Shown here piece after piece: positions 8,669 to 17,232 of a DNA stretch of 64,000 nt. Source of the DNA: Solitalea lacus (lineage in GTDB: Bacteria > Bacteroidota > Bacteroidia > Sphingobacteriales > Sphingobacteriaceae); assembly GCF_022014595.1 (NCBI RefSeq), contig NZ_CP091740.1:4266200-4330199 (forward strand). The letters run 5' to 3'. How positions within the stretch are numbered: position 1 is the stretch's first letter; the number at the start of each line of letters is the position of its first letter. The notes beneath the pieces are model-generated. The model ran no database searches. It was given only the letters and a program-made list of their open reading frames with translations, and was not told where the DNA came from. A program made the position numbers and the translations under genes.

Positions 8669-9112
8669 ATGTATAACGGACTATTACATCTTCACTCATT
8701 TATGCGCTGGATAGCGCTTATATTACTTGTTATCGCGGTAGTTAAGGCTGTTAGCGCTTGGAATAACAGTAGCAAACCATACACCGAAGGCAATCGTAAA
8801 CTAAATTTATTTACTTTGATCTCGGTTCACCTTCAATTAGTAATCGGTATTGTTTTATACTTTGTAAGTGAAAAAGTTGAGTTCGGAGCCGATACCATGA
8901 AAAATCCGATTATTCGTTATTTCACGGTTGAGCACGTTTTAATGATGATTATTGCCATTGCTTTAATCACCATTGGTTACTCCAAAGCAAAGCGTATTGA
9001 ACTTGGTTTTGAAAAGCATAAAAAAATTGCAGTGTTTTACGGCTTAGGATTATTGTTGATTTTAGTGAGCTTGGCTGCTGCTCCTTACAACATTATCACC
9101 AAGTTATTTTAA
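8669..9112 (+). CDS. conserved four-helix membrane protein
   Basis: This 147-residue protein has four hydrophobic helices (about 12-30, 47-66, 88-106 and 122-142) with conserved-looking His residues in helix 1 (LHLHSFMRW), near helix 2 (SVHLQL) and before helix 3 (VEHVLM). Such paired His positions could bind haem, as in small cytochrome b-like proteins, but that is inference. It resembles a conserved Bacteroidota family of unknown function. A TATATTTG box sits at 8641-8648, 20 bases before the start. The gene ends just before the trp leader promoter. Confidence 0.65.
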   Translation: MYNGLLHLHSFMRWIALILLVIAVVKAVSAWNNSSKPYTEGNRKLNLFTLISVHLQLVIGIVLYFVSEKVEFGADTMKNPIIRYFTVEHVLMMIIAIALITIGYSKAKRIELGFEKHKKIAVFYGLGLLLILVSLAAAPYNIITKLF

Positions 9113-9118
9113 ATTTTA

Positions 9119-9150
9119 TTTGGAATCGTCAACTTCGTTTTTCATTTTTG
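9119..9150 (+). promoter_or_regulatory. trp operon promoter
   Basis: TTTG at 9119-9122 and CATTTTTG at 9143-9150 (one mismatch to TAnnTTTG) are spaced 20 bases, as in the promoter at 3663. The predicted start, about 9154-9157, is almost on the leader-peptide ATG at 9156, which would make the leader peptide nearly leaderless. Confidence 0.55.
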
Positions 9151-9155
9151 GCCAC

Positions 9156-9206
9156 ATGAACAAAATCAACTCAAATAAGTTTGCCTGGTGGCGTTGCAAT
9201 AATTAA
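9156..9206 (+). CDS. trpL: trp leader peptide with tandem Trp codons
   Basis: A 16-codon frame reads MNKINSNKFAWWRCNN followed by TAA at 9204-9206. Two adjacent TGG codons (9186-9191) lie just before the first attenuator hairpin, as in classical trp leader peptides. When charged tRNA-Trp is scarce the ribosome would stall at these codons and allow the antiterminator to form. The reading frame, the Trp pair and the three mutually exclusive hairpins downstream support each other, so the call is strong despite the tiny size. Confidence 0.85.
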   Translation: MNKINSNKFAWWRCNN

Positions 9207-9292
9207 TTGCGACAAGGCTTACTATTGAGTTAACGATATAACCATTTAAAAAGGATTTTATTAAGCTTGTCGCACTGCGGCAAGCTTTTTTT
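9193..9292 (+). promoter_or_regulatory. trp operon transcription attenuator
   Basis: Four segments form alternative helices. Segment 1 (9193-9200, GTTGCAAT) pairs with segment 2 (9206-9213, ATTGCGAC) as the pause hairpin. Segment 2 extended (9208-9220, TGCGACAAGGCTT) pairs with segment 3 (9263-9274, AAGCTTGTCGCA) as the antiterminator. Segment 3 pairs with segment 4 (9276-9287, TGCGGCAAGCTT; 11 Watson-Crick pairs plus one G-U) as the terminator, followed by a T run to 9292. The Trp codons of the leader peptide abut segment 1. This is the ribosome-mediated attenuation design known from enteric trp operons. Confidence 0.88.
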
Positions 9293-9351
9293 ATGCTCTA
9301 TCCGCAAATACCCGAACATAGCTTTAAAAGTTAAACTATTGAAAAAGAGCA

Positions 9352-10761
9352 ATGAAAACATTCAAATCAGACACAACCTTTAAAAAACTACTGGCTGATA
9401 CGGCTACACCAGTTAGCATTTACCTGCGCCTACGTGACGAGTTTCCTAACAGCTTATTACTCGAGAGTTCCGATTACCATACACGCGAGAACAGTATGTC
9501 GTTTATTTGTTGTAATCCGGTGTCAGAAGTAAAAATTGAGAACGGAATCTATTCGGAGACCTATCCAGATGGTAGTTCAAGAAAATTTACTTCTGCTAAT
9601 GAAAACATTGTTGAACGTATAACACAGTTTTGTAACTGCTTTGAATACGAACAAAGCCAGTTCAATTTTATTACCAATGGTTTATTTGGCTACTTCAATT
9701 ACGATGCAGTTGAATATTTTGAGGACATAAAACTAAAAAACACTCACGCTCACGAAAAGCAAACTCCCGACTTGCTGTACCATGTTTATCAAACGGTTAT
9801 TGCCATTAACCATTTCAAAAATGAGTTATACATTTTTAACCATCGTTTTAAAGAACTAGAAACAAATATCAGCATCGATCGGATTGAATATTTAATTCGC
9901 CACAAGGATTTCCCTCAATATAAATTCAGCTCGAAGAATAATGAAACATCCAACTTCAGCGATGAAGAGTTTTTGGAAGTTCTGGAAAAAGCACAAAAGA
10001 ACATATTTAGGGGTGATGTGTTTCAGATCGTTATTTCGCGCTGTTTTTCGCAACAATTTCAGGGTGATGAATTTAATGTGTATAGGGCTTTGCGCTCCAT
10101 TAACCCTTCGCCATATTTATTTTACTTTGACTACGGCAATTTCAAGCTATTCGGATCTTCTCCTGAAATACAGCTTGGCATTAAAAAAGGGAAAGCCACA
10201 ATTCACCCTATTGCCGGCACTTTCCGTCGCACAGGAAACGACACTGCAGATGCAGAACTGGCAGAGGAGCTAAAAAAAGACCCAAAGGAAAATGCAGAAC
10301 ATGTGATGCTGGTAGATTTAGCCCGCAATGATTTAAGTCGCCACTGCGACCATGTCAAGGTTGACAAGTTCTGTGAAATTCAATATTACTCGCATGTAAT
10401 TCACATGGTATCAGAAGTTACCGGCAAATTAAAAGATGGAACTCCAGGATTAAAAGTTGTTGCCGATACTTTTCCTGCAGGAACATTATCGGGCGCTCCG
10501 AAATACAGGGCCATGCAACTAATTGATGAGTATGAAAAAGGCCGCAGAGGTTTTTATAGTGGCGCAATTGGGTTTTTAGGCTTTAACGGCGACTTCAACC
10601 ATGCAATTATGATCCGTACATTTTTAAGCAAGAATAATACATTGAATTATCAAGCCGGGGCCGGCTTAGTTGCTGATTCCATTTTGGTTAACGAACGCCA
10701 GGAAGTAAACAATAAACTGGCTGCATTGAAAAAAGCCATTGAACTTGCAGAAGAAATCTAA
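9352..10761 (+). CDS. trpE: anthranilate synthase component I
   Basis: This 469-residue protein is the chorismate-binding subunit that makes anthranilate from chorismate with ammonia supplied by TrpG. The C-terminal chorismate-binding domain shows RGDVFQIVISRCFSQ, LFGSSPEIQLGI, HPIAGTFRRTG, LVDLARNDLSRHC and FPAGTLSGAPKYRAMQLI. The N-terminal region carries LLESSDYHTRENSMSFICC, resembling the tryptophan feedback site (LLES). Length is normal for the family. It is the first structural gene after the attenuator and is followed 49 bases later by trpG. Confidence 0.95.
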   Translation: MKTFKSDTTFKKLLADTATPVSIYLRLRDEFPNSLLLESSDYHTRENSMSFICCNPVSEVKIENGIYSETYPDGSSRKFTSANENIVERITQFCNCFEYEQSQFNFITNGLFGYFNYDAVEYFEDIKLKNTHAHEKQTPDLLYHVYQTVIAINHFKNELYIFNHRFKELETNISIDRIEYLIRHKDFPQYKFSSKNNETSNFSDEEFLEVLEKAQKNIFRGDVFQIVISRCFSQQFQGDEFNVYRALRSINPSPYLFYFDYGNFKLFGSSPEIQLGIKKGKATIHPIAGTFRRTGNDTADAELAEELKKDPKENAEHVMLVDLARNDLSRHCDHVKVDKFCEIQYYSHVIHMVSEVTGKLKDGTPGLKVVADTFPAGTLSGAPKYRAMQLIDEYEKGRRGFYSGAIGFLGFNGDFNHAIMIRTFLSKNNTLNYQAGAGLVADSILVNERQEVNNKLAALKKAIELAEEI

Positions 10762-10810
10762 TAATGGCTCTTTAAATCTGTTAAACTTTTAAATCAAAGT
10801 AAATCACTGT

Positions 10811-11380
10811 ATGAAAATCCTTATTCTAGATAATTACGATTCGTTTACTTACAACCTTGTGCATTTGGTTGAAGAAATTGGCGGGGTGCAGGTTGAGGTT
10901 TATAGGAATGATAAAATTTCTTTGGAAGACGTTGATAACTACGACAAAATCATCCTTTCTCCAGGACCGGGTTTACCGGAAGAAGCTGGCATTATGCCCC
11001 AATTAATCAAAACTTATGCAGGCAAAAAGCCAATTTTAGGGGTTTGCTTAGGCCATCAAGCCATTGGGGAAGCTTTTGGCGCCAAGCTCTTTAACCTTTC
11101 AAGAGTACTGCATGGTATTGCATCACCTATAACTATTGTTGACACTGATGAGGTTATATTTAAAAATGTGCCGCAAGGAGTAAACATCGGCCATTACCAC
11201 TCATGGGCAGTTGACAATGAGAACCTTCCTCAAGATTTAGTTGTGACTGCAGTTTCTGATGATGGGACAATTATGGCCATGCGTCATCGTCATTTTGACA
11301 TCCGCGGGGTACAATTCCACCCAGAATCTGTGTTAACAGAACATGGCAGAACAATGTTGGAAAACTGGATAAGAAAGTAA
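10811..11380 (+). CDS. trpG: anthranilate synthase component II (glutamine amidotransferase)
   Basis: This 189-residue class I glutamine amidotransferase has all the expected motifs. ILDNYDSFTYNLVHL is at the N-terminus and LSPGPGLPEEAG forms the oxyanion region. The nucleophile Cys is in ILGVCLGHQAIGEAFG, and the catalytic His/Glu pair is in VQFHPESVLTEHG. It hydrolyses glutamine and channels ammonia to TrpE. The stand-alone small form (no fused TrpD) fits the length. It is 11 bases before trpC. Confidence 0.95.
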   Translation: MKILILDNYDSFTYNLVHLVEEIGGVQVEVYRNDKISLEDVDNYDKIILSPGPGLPEEAGIMPQLIKTYAGKKPILGVCLGHQAIGEAFGAKLFNLSRVLHGIASPITIVDTDEVIFKNVPQGVNIGHYHSWAVDNENLPQDLVVTAVSDDGTIMAMRHRHFDIRGVQFHPESVLTEHGRTMLENWIRK

Positions 11381-11391
11381 TTTGAATAAAC

Positions 11392-12186
11392 ATGACCATT
11401 TTAGATAAAATAGTTGCCCGTAAGCGGGAAGAAATACTTGAGAACAAAGCAAAAAATCCTGTTAAACAACTTGAGCAAAGTGAGTTTTTTGAACGTAGCT
11501 GCTACTCGATGAAAGACGCATTAACCAATCCTGAAAAGATTGGGTTAATAGCTGAATTTAAACGCAAATCCCCATCAAAAGGTATTTTAAATGCAGAGGC
11601 AGATGTAACTGAAACAACTAAAAGCTATGTTAATTCTGGCGCATCAGTCCTTTCAGTTTTAACCGACGTTGATTTTTTCAACGGTTCAAACGAAAATCTG
11701 ATTAAAGCCCGTAGAGTTAATGAAGTTCCCATTCTCAGAAAAGATTTCATCGTTGATGAATATCAGATTTTGGAAGCAAAAGCGATTGGATCCGATGTGA
11801 TTCTATTGATTGCAGCTTGTCTACAACCTGAAGAGCTCAAATCGTTGGGTGCATTTGCTCAAAGCTTAGGCATGAGCGTATTATTGGAAGTACATGATAA
11901 AAACGAGTTATTGTGCAGTATTAGCCCATATATTGATGCCATTGGCGTAAACAACCGTAACCTGGCTACTTTTAACGTAGACATCCAAACCTCTTTTGAA
12001 CTAGCAGAGCTAATTCCAAATGAGTTTTTAAAGGTATCAGAAAGTGCTCTGTCATCTCCTCAAACCATCATTGACTTAAAGAATGTTGGTTATAATGGAT
12101 TTTTAATTGGAGAAACATTTATGAAAACAGGGAATCCAGGGGAGACCTGCAGAAACTTTGTAGAAGCGGTAAAAGCATTAAGATAG
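11392..12186 (+). CDS. trpC: indole-3-glycerol phosphate synthase
   Basis: This 264-residue TIM barrel converts carboxyphenylaminodeoxyribulose phosphate to indole-glycerol phosphate. Motifs are IAEFKRKSPSKG (catalytic Lys and phosphate region), PILRKDFIVDEYQI (second catalytic Lys), IGVNNRNLATF and VSESALSS near the C-terminus. It is monofunctional; no TrpF domain is fused. It follows trpG by 11 bases. In most Bacteroidota trpD would lie between trpG and trpC, and trpF, trpB and trpA would follow; none is here. Confidence 0.95.
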   Translation: MTILDKIVARKREEILENKAKNPVKQLEQSEFFERSCYSMKDALTNPEKIGLIAEFKRKSPSKGILNAEADVTETTKSYVNSGASVLSVLTDVDFFNGSNENLIKARRVNEVPILRKDFIVDEYQILEAKAIGSDVILLIAACLQPEELKSLGAFAQSLGMSVLLEVHDKNELLCSISPYIDAIGVNNRNLATFNVDIQTSFELAELIPNEFLKVSESALSSPQTIIDLKNVGYNGFLIGETFMKTGNPGETCRNFVEAVKALR

Positions 12187-12301
12187 ATAATAGTTGACGA
12201 TCCTAAATACTGTGGCCTCAATCATTTGGCTTATAGAAGGTAAGCCGCACTGCTTCATTCTGCTAACTATATATCATGAACCATCAACTATAAATTTTCC
12301 G

Positions 12302-12309
12302 TAAATTTG
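12302..12309 (+). promoter_or_regulatory. -7 box for hflX
   Basis: TAAATTTG matches TAnnTTTG and lies 18 bases before the ATG at 12328. No good -33 element was found. Confidence 0.45.
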
Positions 12310-12327
12310 CACCCTTGAATTTGATTG

Positions 12328-13530
12328 ATGGGAAATTATAGCACTGCAAAGAAAATAGAACGAGCGGTTTTGGTGGGAGTTGTTACTCCTGATGAAACCG
12401 AAGAGCAGGAAAGAGAATATCTTGACGAATTAGCGTTTTTAGCCGAAACTGCCGGTGCACAAACGATTAAGTCATTTATGCAAAAATTACAACGCCCCGA
12501 CACCAAAACATTTGTGGGCAGTGGTAAGTTGCAGGAAATTGTAGAGTACGTACAAGCCGAAGAGGCTGACATAGTCATCTTTGACGATGAATTATCGCCT
12601 TCGCAACTACGTAACCTTGGCCGCGAGTTTAAGGATGTAAAAATCCTGGACCGTAGCAATATGATTTTAGACATTTTTGCCAATCGAGCACAAACGGCAC
12701 AGGCAAAAACACAGGTAGAACTTGCTCAATATCAATACCTATTACCCCGTTTGACTCGTATGTGGACCCACTTGGAGCGTCAACGTGGAGGTATTGGTAT
12801 GCGCGGACCAGGTGAATCACAGATTGAAACTGACCGCCGGATCATTCTCGATAAAATTTCATTGCTAAAAGAAAAACTTGAGAAAATTGACAAACAAAAT
12901 GCTCAACAACGTAAAAACCGTGGCGAATTAGTGCGGGTTGCTTTAGTGGGGTATACCAACGTAGGCAAATCAACGCTGATGAATCTCATGAGTAAATCAG
13001 AAGTTTTTGCTGAAAACAAACTATTTGCTACGCTCGACACTACGGTGCGAAAAATGGTGATTCAGAACCTGCCGTTTTTGCTTTCAGATACGGTTGGATT
13101 TATTCGTAAACTTCCGCACCATTTAGTTGAGTGTTTTAAATCAACTTTGGCAGAAGTACGTGAGGCTGATATTCTGATTCATGTGGTGGATATTTCTCAC
13201 CCTAATTTTGAAGATCACATTATCACTGTTAATGAAACCTTAAAAGAACTTGGCGCTCGCGACAAGGACATGATAACGGTATTCAACAAAATTGATGCTT
13301 ATAAAGGAGAAGGTGACACGACTTTGTCTCTGGAAGAATTTAAAAGCACCTGGATGGCCAAACACAATTCGCCCGCCATCTTTATTTCAGCGCAAGAGCG
13401 AACCAACATTGACAGTTTGCGTAAAGAAATTTACGAACGTGCTAAGGCCATTCATTTAAGCCGTTACCCTTATGATGGCTTGCTATATAACATGGATTAT
13501 GTAGAAGATCAAGACAACGAAGTTGAGTAG
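12328..13530 (+). CDS. hflX: ribosome-associated GTPase HflX
   Basis: This 400-residue protein is HflX, a GTPase that splits stalled or hibernating ribosomes. The N-terminal domain holds the family signature (ETAGAQ near residue 35, FVGSGKLQEI near 60, DDELSPSQLRNL near 88). The linker has RGGIGMRGPGESQIETDRR. The G domain follows: G1 GYTNVGKSTL, G3 DTVGFIRKLP and G4 FNKID. I prefer ATG 12328 (MGNYSTAKK) over the TTG at 12325. The gene is transcribed separately from trp, with its own -7 box. Confidence 0.93.
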   Translation: MGNYSTAKKIERAVLVGVVTPDETEEQEREYLDELAFLAETAGAQTIKSFMQKLQRPDTKTFVGSGKLQEIVEYVQAEEADIVIFDDELSPSQLRNLGREFKDVKILDRSNMILDIFANRAQTAQAKTQVELAQYQYLLPRLTRMWTHLERQRGGIGMRGPGESQIETDRRIILDKISLLKEKLEKIDKQNAQQRKNRGELVRVALVGYTNVGKSTLMNLMSKSEVFAENKLFATLDTTVRKMVIQNLPFLLSDTVGFIRKLPHHLVECFKSTLAEVREADILIHVVDISHPNFEDHIITVNETLKELGARDKDMITVFNKIDAYKGEGDTTLSLEEFKSTWMAKHNSPAIFISAQERTNIDSLRKEIYERAKAIHLSRYPYDGLLYNMDYVEDQDNEVE

Positions 13531-13553
13531 CTAAATCTTATTTGAATATTGAC

Positions 13554-13609
13554 AAATCCCCCATCAAATCCCTTCCTCTAAAGAGATTTGCCGGGGGATT
13601 CATCTTTTT
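13554..13609. terminator. terminator between hflX and the convergent methylase gene
   Basis: The outer stem AATCCCCC / GGGGGATT encloses a smaller AAATC / GATTT pairing and is followed by CATCTTTTTC. It separates two convergent genes. Confidence 0.65.
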
Positions 13610-13612
13610 CAA

Positions 13613-14323
13613 TTATCTTTTATACAAAACAAACACTGTAGGGCGTTTATGTAAATCTGGCTTTTCGACTTTCCATTGGGCAACGGTTTTAGTTTTTAAA
13701 AACTCCGTATCGAGTGTTAAATCGCAAGCAATGCATAGCTCTGTATTAGGCTGACAGCTTTTAAAAATATCATCAAGCAATTGGTTATTGCGAAATGGGG
13801 TTTCAATAAACAGCTGCGTTTGTTTAAGTCGCTGCGAGAGACTTTCAAGTTCCTTCAGTTTTCTTAAACGCTCCCCTTTATCAATAGGCAAGTACCCTTG
13901 GAATGCAAATCCTTGCCCATTAAATCCTGAACCCATTAAAGCTAATAAAAGCGAACTTGGCCCCACAAAAGGCACTACTTTAATCCCTTTTTGATGTGCC
14001 AAAGCCACAATATCGCTACCCGGATCAGCTATAGCAGGACAACCCGCTTCCGACAATAATCCAACATCCTTTCCCTGCTCTAAGGCTTTCAAAAACCGAC
14101 TCTGATCTCCATCTCTTGAGTGCTTTCCATAGTCGTGCATAATCAACTCACTTTGTGGCTTATTGATTCCAACTTCTTTTAAAAATTTACGTGCCGACTT
14201 TTCATTTTCAACAATAAACTCATCCAATCGATTAATTGTGTCCTTTAAAGCGGGAACAATCGACCGTTCTATCACATTTTCACCTAATGAACAAGGAAGC
14301 AGGAACAAAGTACCTTTCTGCAT
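13613..14323 (-). CDS. RsmI-like SAM-dependent methyltransferase (tetrapyrrole methylase fold)
   Basis: This 236-residue protein resembles the RsmI family (16S rRNA 2'-O-methyltransferase for C1402). It shows GTLFLLPCSLGENV at the N-terminus, then the SAM-binding GLLSEAGCPAIADPGS and VVPFVGPSSLLLALMGSG, and FIETPFRNNQLLDDI. It is shorter and more diverged than canonical RsmI (about 280 residues). Many Bacteroidota encode such a short paralogue next to a full RsmI elsewhere, so the exact substrate is open. It faces hflX convergently across a shared terminator. Confidence 0.75.
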   Translation of the reverse strand: MQKGTLFLLPCSLGENVIERSIVPALKDTINRLDEFIVENEKSARKFLKEVGINKPQSELIMHDYGKHSRDGDQSRFLKALEQGKDVGLLSEAGCPAIADPGSDIVALAHQKGIKVVPFVGPSSLLLALMGSGFNGQGFAFQGYLPIDKGERLRKLKELESLSQRLKQTQLFIETPFRNNQLLDDIFKSCQPNTELCIACDLTLDTEFLKTKTVAQWKVEKPDLHKRPTVFVLYKR

Positions 14324-14487
14324 AATTGATTAACTACTTAATTTTTAGTAAATTTTAGTAATTGAAGTTTGATCGTTCAATTTGAGTTTGCGCAAAAATA
14401 ATCAATGTTTTCGCCCTAATTCAATTAAACACAGCCTTAAAATTTGTGTTTTTTTATTGGAGCATATTCAGTTTAAGATCAAAGTTT

Positions 14488-15204
14488 ATGAAAACGTTAA
14501 ATGACAATTGGTTTGCAGAAGGCAGAATTGATTTTGAGTTGAAGAAATACACCTTACTCTCCTATTTGCAGGAAATAAATAGCCACTTCAGAAACAATAA
14601 GCTATATCCTCCTTTTTCTGATCTTATTTACCATTATCGTAAACTTGTGGAGTTCAAAGAAAGTAAGAATGCGATCAGCAAATTATTTCCTGAACGACTC
14701 AAGGATTTCAATTGGGAAGAATTAAAGGTTACCTATGAAAAAATCATTAATGATGATAAATTGATGCAAGAGATAGAAGCCATTATCTCCTATTCATTAT
14801 ACAAAATGAACGATACATTATCAGAAGGAAAAGAAATTTATGAATTTGTAGAACGGCAGATAAACATTGAGCCGGTAGGTTTAGTGCCAATTCATAACGA
14901 CCAAGGCTATTTATTTATTTGTGATGGCAACTACAGTGAAATTAAAGTATATGAATATAGGATTACCCTAATTGAAAATGCACAAGAACGTCTGAGAGGC
15001 ATTAATACCACCTACCTGGTTTCGTATGCTAAAACATTTTTCAACACACTTGAAAACATAAAAGTTGATTTGATTAAAAACAGAACCTGGTTACCAATTC
15101 CGGCGGTTTATGCGGTTGAAACCGAATTGAATTTCCCTGTGGAAGAGACGCTGTTGCCAATAGCCAAAAGAAGCTTGGTAAAGTACATCAGTACTGCAGC
15201 CTAA
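14488..15204 (+). CDS. conserved protein of unknown function
   Basis: This 238-residue soluble protein has no signal peptide or membrane helix and no motif I recognise. It is rich in Lys, Glu, Leu and Ile, with a helical first half and a mixed second half (VGLVPIHNDQGYLFICDG, then LRGINTTYLVSYAKTFFNTL). I start it at ATG 14488 (MKTLNDNWFAEG) because the upstream in-frame codons encode an unlikely hydrophobic extension. It stands alone, with a terminator 22 bases after the stop. Confidence 0.6.
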   Translation: MKTLNDNWFAEGRIDFELKKYTLLSYLQEINSHFRNNKLYPPFSDLIYHYRKLVEFKESKNAISKLFPERLKDFNWEELKVTYEKIINDDKLMQEIEAIISYSLYKMNDTLSEGKEIYEFVERQINIEPVGLVPIHNDQGYLFICDGNYSEIKVYEYRITLIENAQERLRGINTTYLVSYAKTFFNTLENIKVDLIKNRTWLPIPAVYAVETELNFPVEETLLPIAKRSLVKYISTAA

Positions 15205-15225
15205 AATCATTTCACACAAAAAAAA

Positions 15226-15260
15226 CGCCCAACTTAAAATCAAGTTGGACGCTCCTTTCT
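15226..15260 (+). terminator. terminator after the unknown gene
   Basis: A stem of about 10 bp (CGCCCAACTT / AAGTTGGACG, one mismatch) is followed by CTCCTTTCTT, just beyond the stop at 15204. Confidence 0.65.
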
Positions 15261-15408
15261 TCATAGACTGTACTACATTATTTTGTATTACAATAATGGT
15301 GTAATGTTAGAAAAATTTTTCCTTATTATAAAAATACTATGCTTGCATTTTATTTACAAAAAAACTAACCATCTGACTATCAAAGAAATAATTTATCACT
15401 CAAATATT

Positions 15409-15440
15409 AAAGCGAGAGAACTAAGAGCCCTCTCGCTTTT
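15409..15440. terminator. terminator of the aminotransferase gene
   Basis: A perfect 10-bp stem AAAGCGAGAG / CTCTCGCTTT lies 31 bases past the aminotransferase stop. A/T-rich flanks allow either direction. Confidence 0.75.
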
Positions 15441-15470
15441 GACTTATTAATATTCGGTTTTAAATTTACC

Positions 15471-16730
15471 TTACGATAATTTTTGTAAAGCTGCTTTTAA
15501 ACGAGGAATTCCTGCTTCAATATCGGCCAACGATGCTGCACCGATTGAGGCGCGGAACCAAAACTCATCTTCTGTAGTACCAAATGCAGAGAATGGAACA
15601 AAAGCCATACCTGCCTCTTTAATTAAATAGAAGTTAACATCTGAAGCCGTACTTAACACTTTACCCTCAGGAGTAGTTTTTCCTTTCATGTTAACTTTTA
15701 CAGTAAGATAAATAGCCCCCATCGGCTCAATGGAATCCACATCAAAGCCTTCGTTCTTTAAATGCTGAAATCCGGTATGCAGGGCCGAAAGACTCTTTTG
15801 AACCTTTTCTTTAAAGTTTGACATATAGGTTGCAACCTCTTCTTTTTGTTGTAAAAATACAGAGGTAGCCACCTGTTCCGCTTTAGGAGCCCACGCACCC
15901 ATGTGACCAACAATAGGTTTCATTTTTGAGATTACTGACTCTGGCCCAAAGCCCCATCCTACACGCACTCCGGTAGCAGCAAAAGCTTTCGAACTTCCAT
16001 CAATATAAATAACATAATCTTTCAACTCCGGGCGTAATGAAACCGGATCATAATGTTTGTGATCACCAAAGGTTAGCATCCAGTACATTTGGTCAAACAT
16101 AATGTATAGTGGCTTTTCACCTTCTTTACGTGATTTATTTTCAGCAATTACTAAATCGCAAATTTCCTCTAAATCTTGTTTAGAGAACATTGTTCCGGTT
16201 GGATTTAGTGGAGAACATAGAGCCAATAACACAGCACCCTTTACATGTGGGGCAATATCAGCGGCACTTGGCATATAATTGTGCTCAGGCTTGGTTTCAA
16301 GCATTACAGCATTAGCCTGCGTTAAGTACGCGTAGTGATTATTGTTCCATGATGGAGTTGGGAAAATTATTTTATCTCCCGGATCAACAATTGCTAAATA
16401 AGTTGAATAGATTAACGGACGAGAACCTCCGGCAATCATAATTTCCTTATCTGCAGAATAGCTTAAACCTAAATGCTCTTTTAAAAACGCTGAAACTGAT
16501 TGGCGTAAAGCCATTACACCATCTGCTGGAGGGTAGTTGGTATGTTTTGCAGCATAAGCTATTGCAATTTCTTCTTGTAATGCTTCAGGAATTGGAAAAA
16601 TAGACGGATCAAAGTCCCCAACAGTAAGGTTACTCACTTGCGCCCCTCCCGCTTTCATAGCGTTTACCTGTGCCGCAATTTTTAATATTTCTGAACCGAT
16701 AAGGTTCTCTGCTAAATTAGATACAAGCAT
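15471..16730 (-). CDS. pyridoxal-phosphate aminotransferase, class I/II
   Basis: This 419-residue fold-type I aminotransferase has a nucleotide-like PLP loop (AGGSRPLIYSTY), CSPLNPTGTMFS (the conserved Asn), MFDQMYWML (Asp that pairs with the PLP nitrogen) and the Schiff-base lysine in DGSSKAFAATGVRVGW. The closing Arg for the substrate carboxylate is in FWFRASIGA. The substrate is probably aspartate or another amino acid, but the specificity cannot be read from sequence. It is monocistronic with its own terminator. Confidence 0.85.
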   Translation of the reverse strand: MLVSNLAENLIGSEILKIAAQVNAMKAGGAQVSNLTVGDFDPSIFPIPEALQEEIAIAYAAKHTNYPPADGVMALRQSVSAFLKEHLGLSYSADKEIMIAGGSRPLIYSTYLAIVDPGDKIIFPTPSWNNNHYAYLTQANAVMLETKPEHNYMPSAADIAPHVKGAVLLALCSPLNPTGTMFSKQDLEEICDLVIAENKSRKEGEKPLYIMFDQMYWMLTFGDHKHYDPVSLRPELKDYVIYIDGSSKAFAATGVRVGWGFGPESVISKMKPIVGHMGAWAPKAEQVATSVFLQQKEEVATYMSNFKEKVQKSLSALHTGFQHLKNEGFDVDSIEPMGAIYLTVKVNMKGKTTPEGKVLSTASDVNFYLIKEAGMAFVPFSAFGTTEDEFWFRASIGAASLADIEAGIPRLKAALQKLS

Positions 16731-16859
16731 GGTTTATTGAAATTAAAAACGGCCAAAGATACTATTTTACGTGGCAGAATTTAGAATGAACTCGTGGGAT
16801 TGTTGAATTTAAGTTACTTAAGCACAGTCAAGTTCTTCATACTAAAACTATCGTGACAC

Positions 16860-17112
16860 CTAAATTGTCACAATGGGATAATCGACATCTTCCAGTTGTA
16901 CAATGCGCGCTTTAACGCCGTAAAGCTCAAGCATCAATTGCTCGGTCAAGGCGTAATCAGGCAATCCTTCTGCGATCATTTCCCCATCTTTCAATGCCAC
17001 CAAATAATCAGCATACTGCAATGCAAGATTCAAATCATGAACAATTGCAACCACAACAGTATTTTCACCAGCTAATTCTTTCGCCATCTTTAGAAACTCA
17101 TGTTGAAAGCCT
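16860..17112 (-). pseudogene. hmuV: hmuV 3' remnant (heme ABC transporter ATPase)
   Basis: The frame ends in the C-terminal quarter of a HmuV/BtuD-type ATPase: VVVAIVHDLNLALQYADYLV carries the switch His (H-loop), then ALKDGEMIAEG. Reading upstream of the internal Met, the family match continues for a few residues (QHEFLKMAKEL) and then stops abruptly near 17112. Walker A, the signature motif and Walker B are all gone, so it cannot be a working ATPase. It is joined to the start of an unrelated lipoprotein gene, which marks an internal deletion of the transport operon. Confidence 0.75.
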
Positions 17113-17214
17113 ATAGCTAAGGATGTAATTATGACTCGTAGTTCCTGAGTTTTTACATGAATTTAATCCGCAAACTACCAGGAATGTCACTATAGTAAGA
17201 GTTACTTTTTTCAT
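17098..17214 (-). pseudogene. lipoprotein 5' remnant fused out of frame to hmuV tail
   Basis: From an ATG at 17212-17214 a 38-codon frame reads MKKVTLTIVTFLVVCGLNSC and then a short tail to TGA at 17098-17100. The first 20 residues form a textbook lipoprotein signal with lipobox GLNSC. The tail overlaps the hmuV remnant in another frame, so the gene has lost nearly all of its mature part. By position, after an iron TonB receptor, it was probably the surface or periplasmic binding lipoprotein of the same uptake operon. Confidence 0.65.
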
Positions 17215-17232
17215 CTGTTATAGTTAAAAGAA

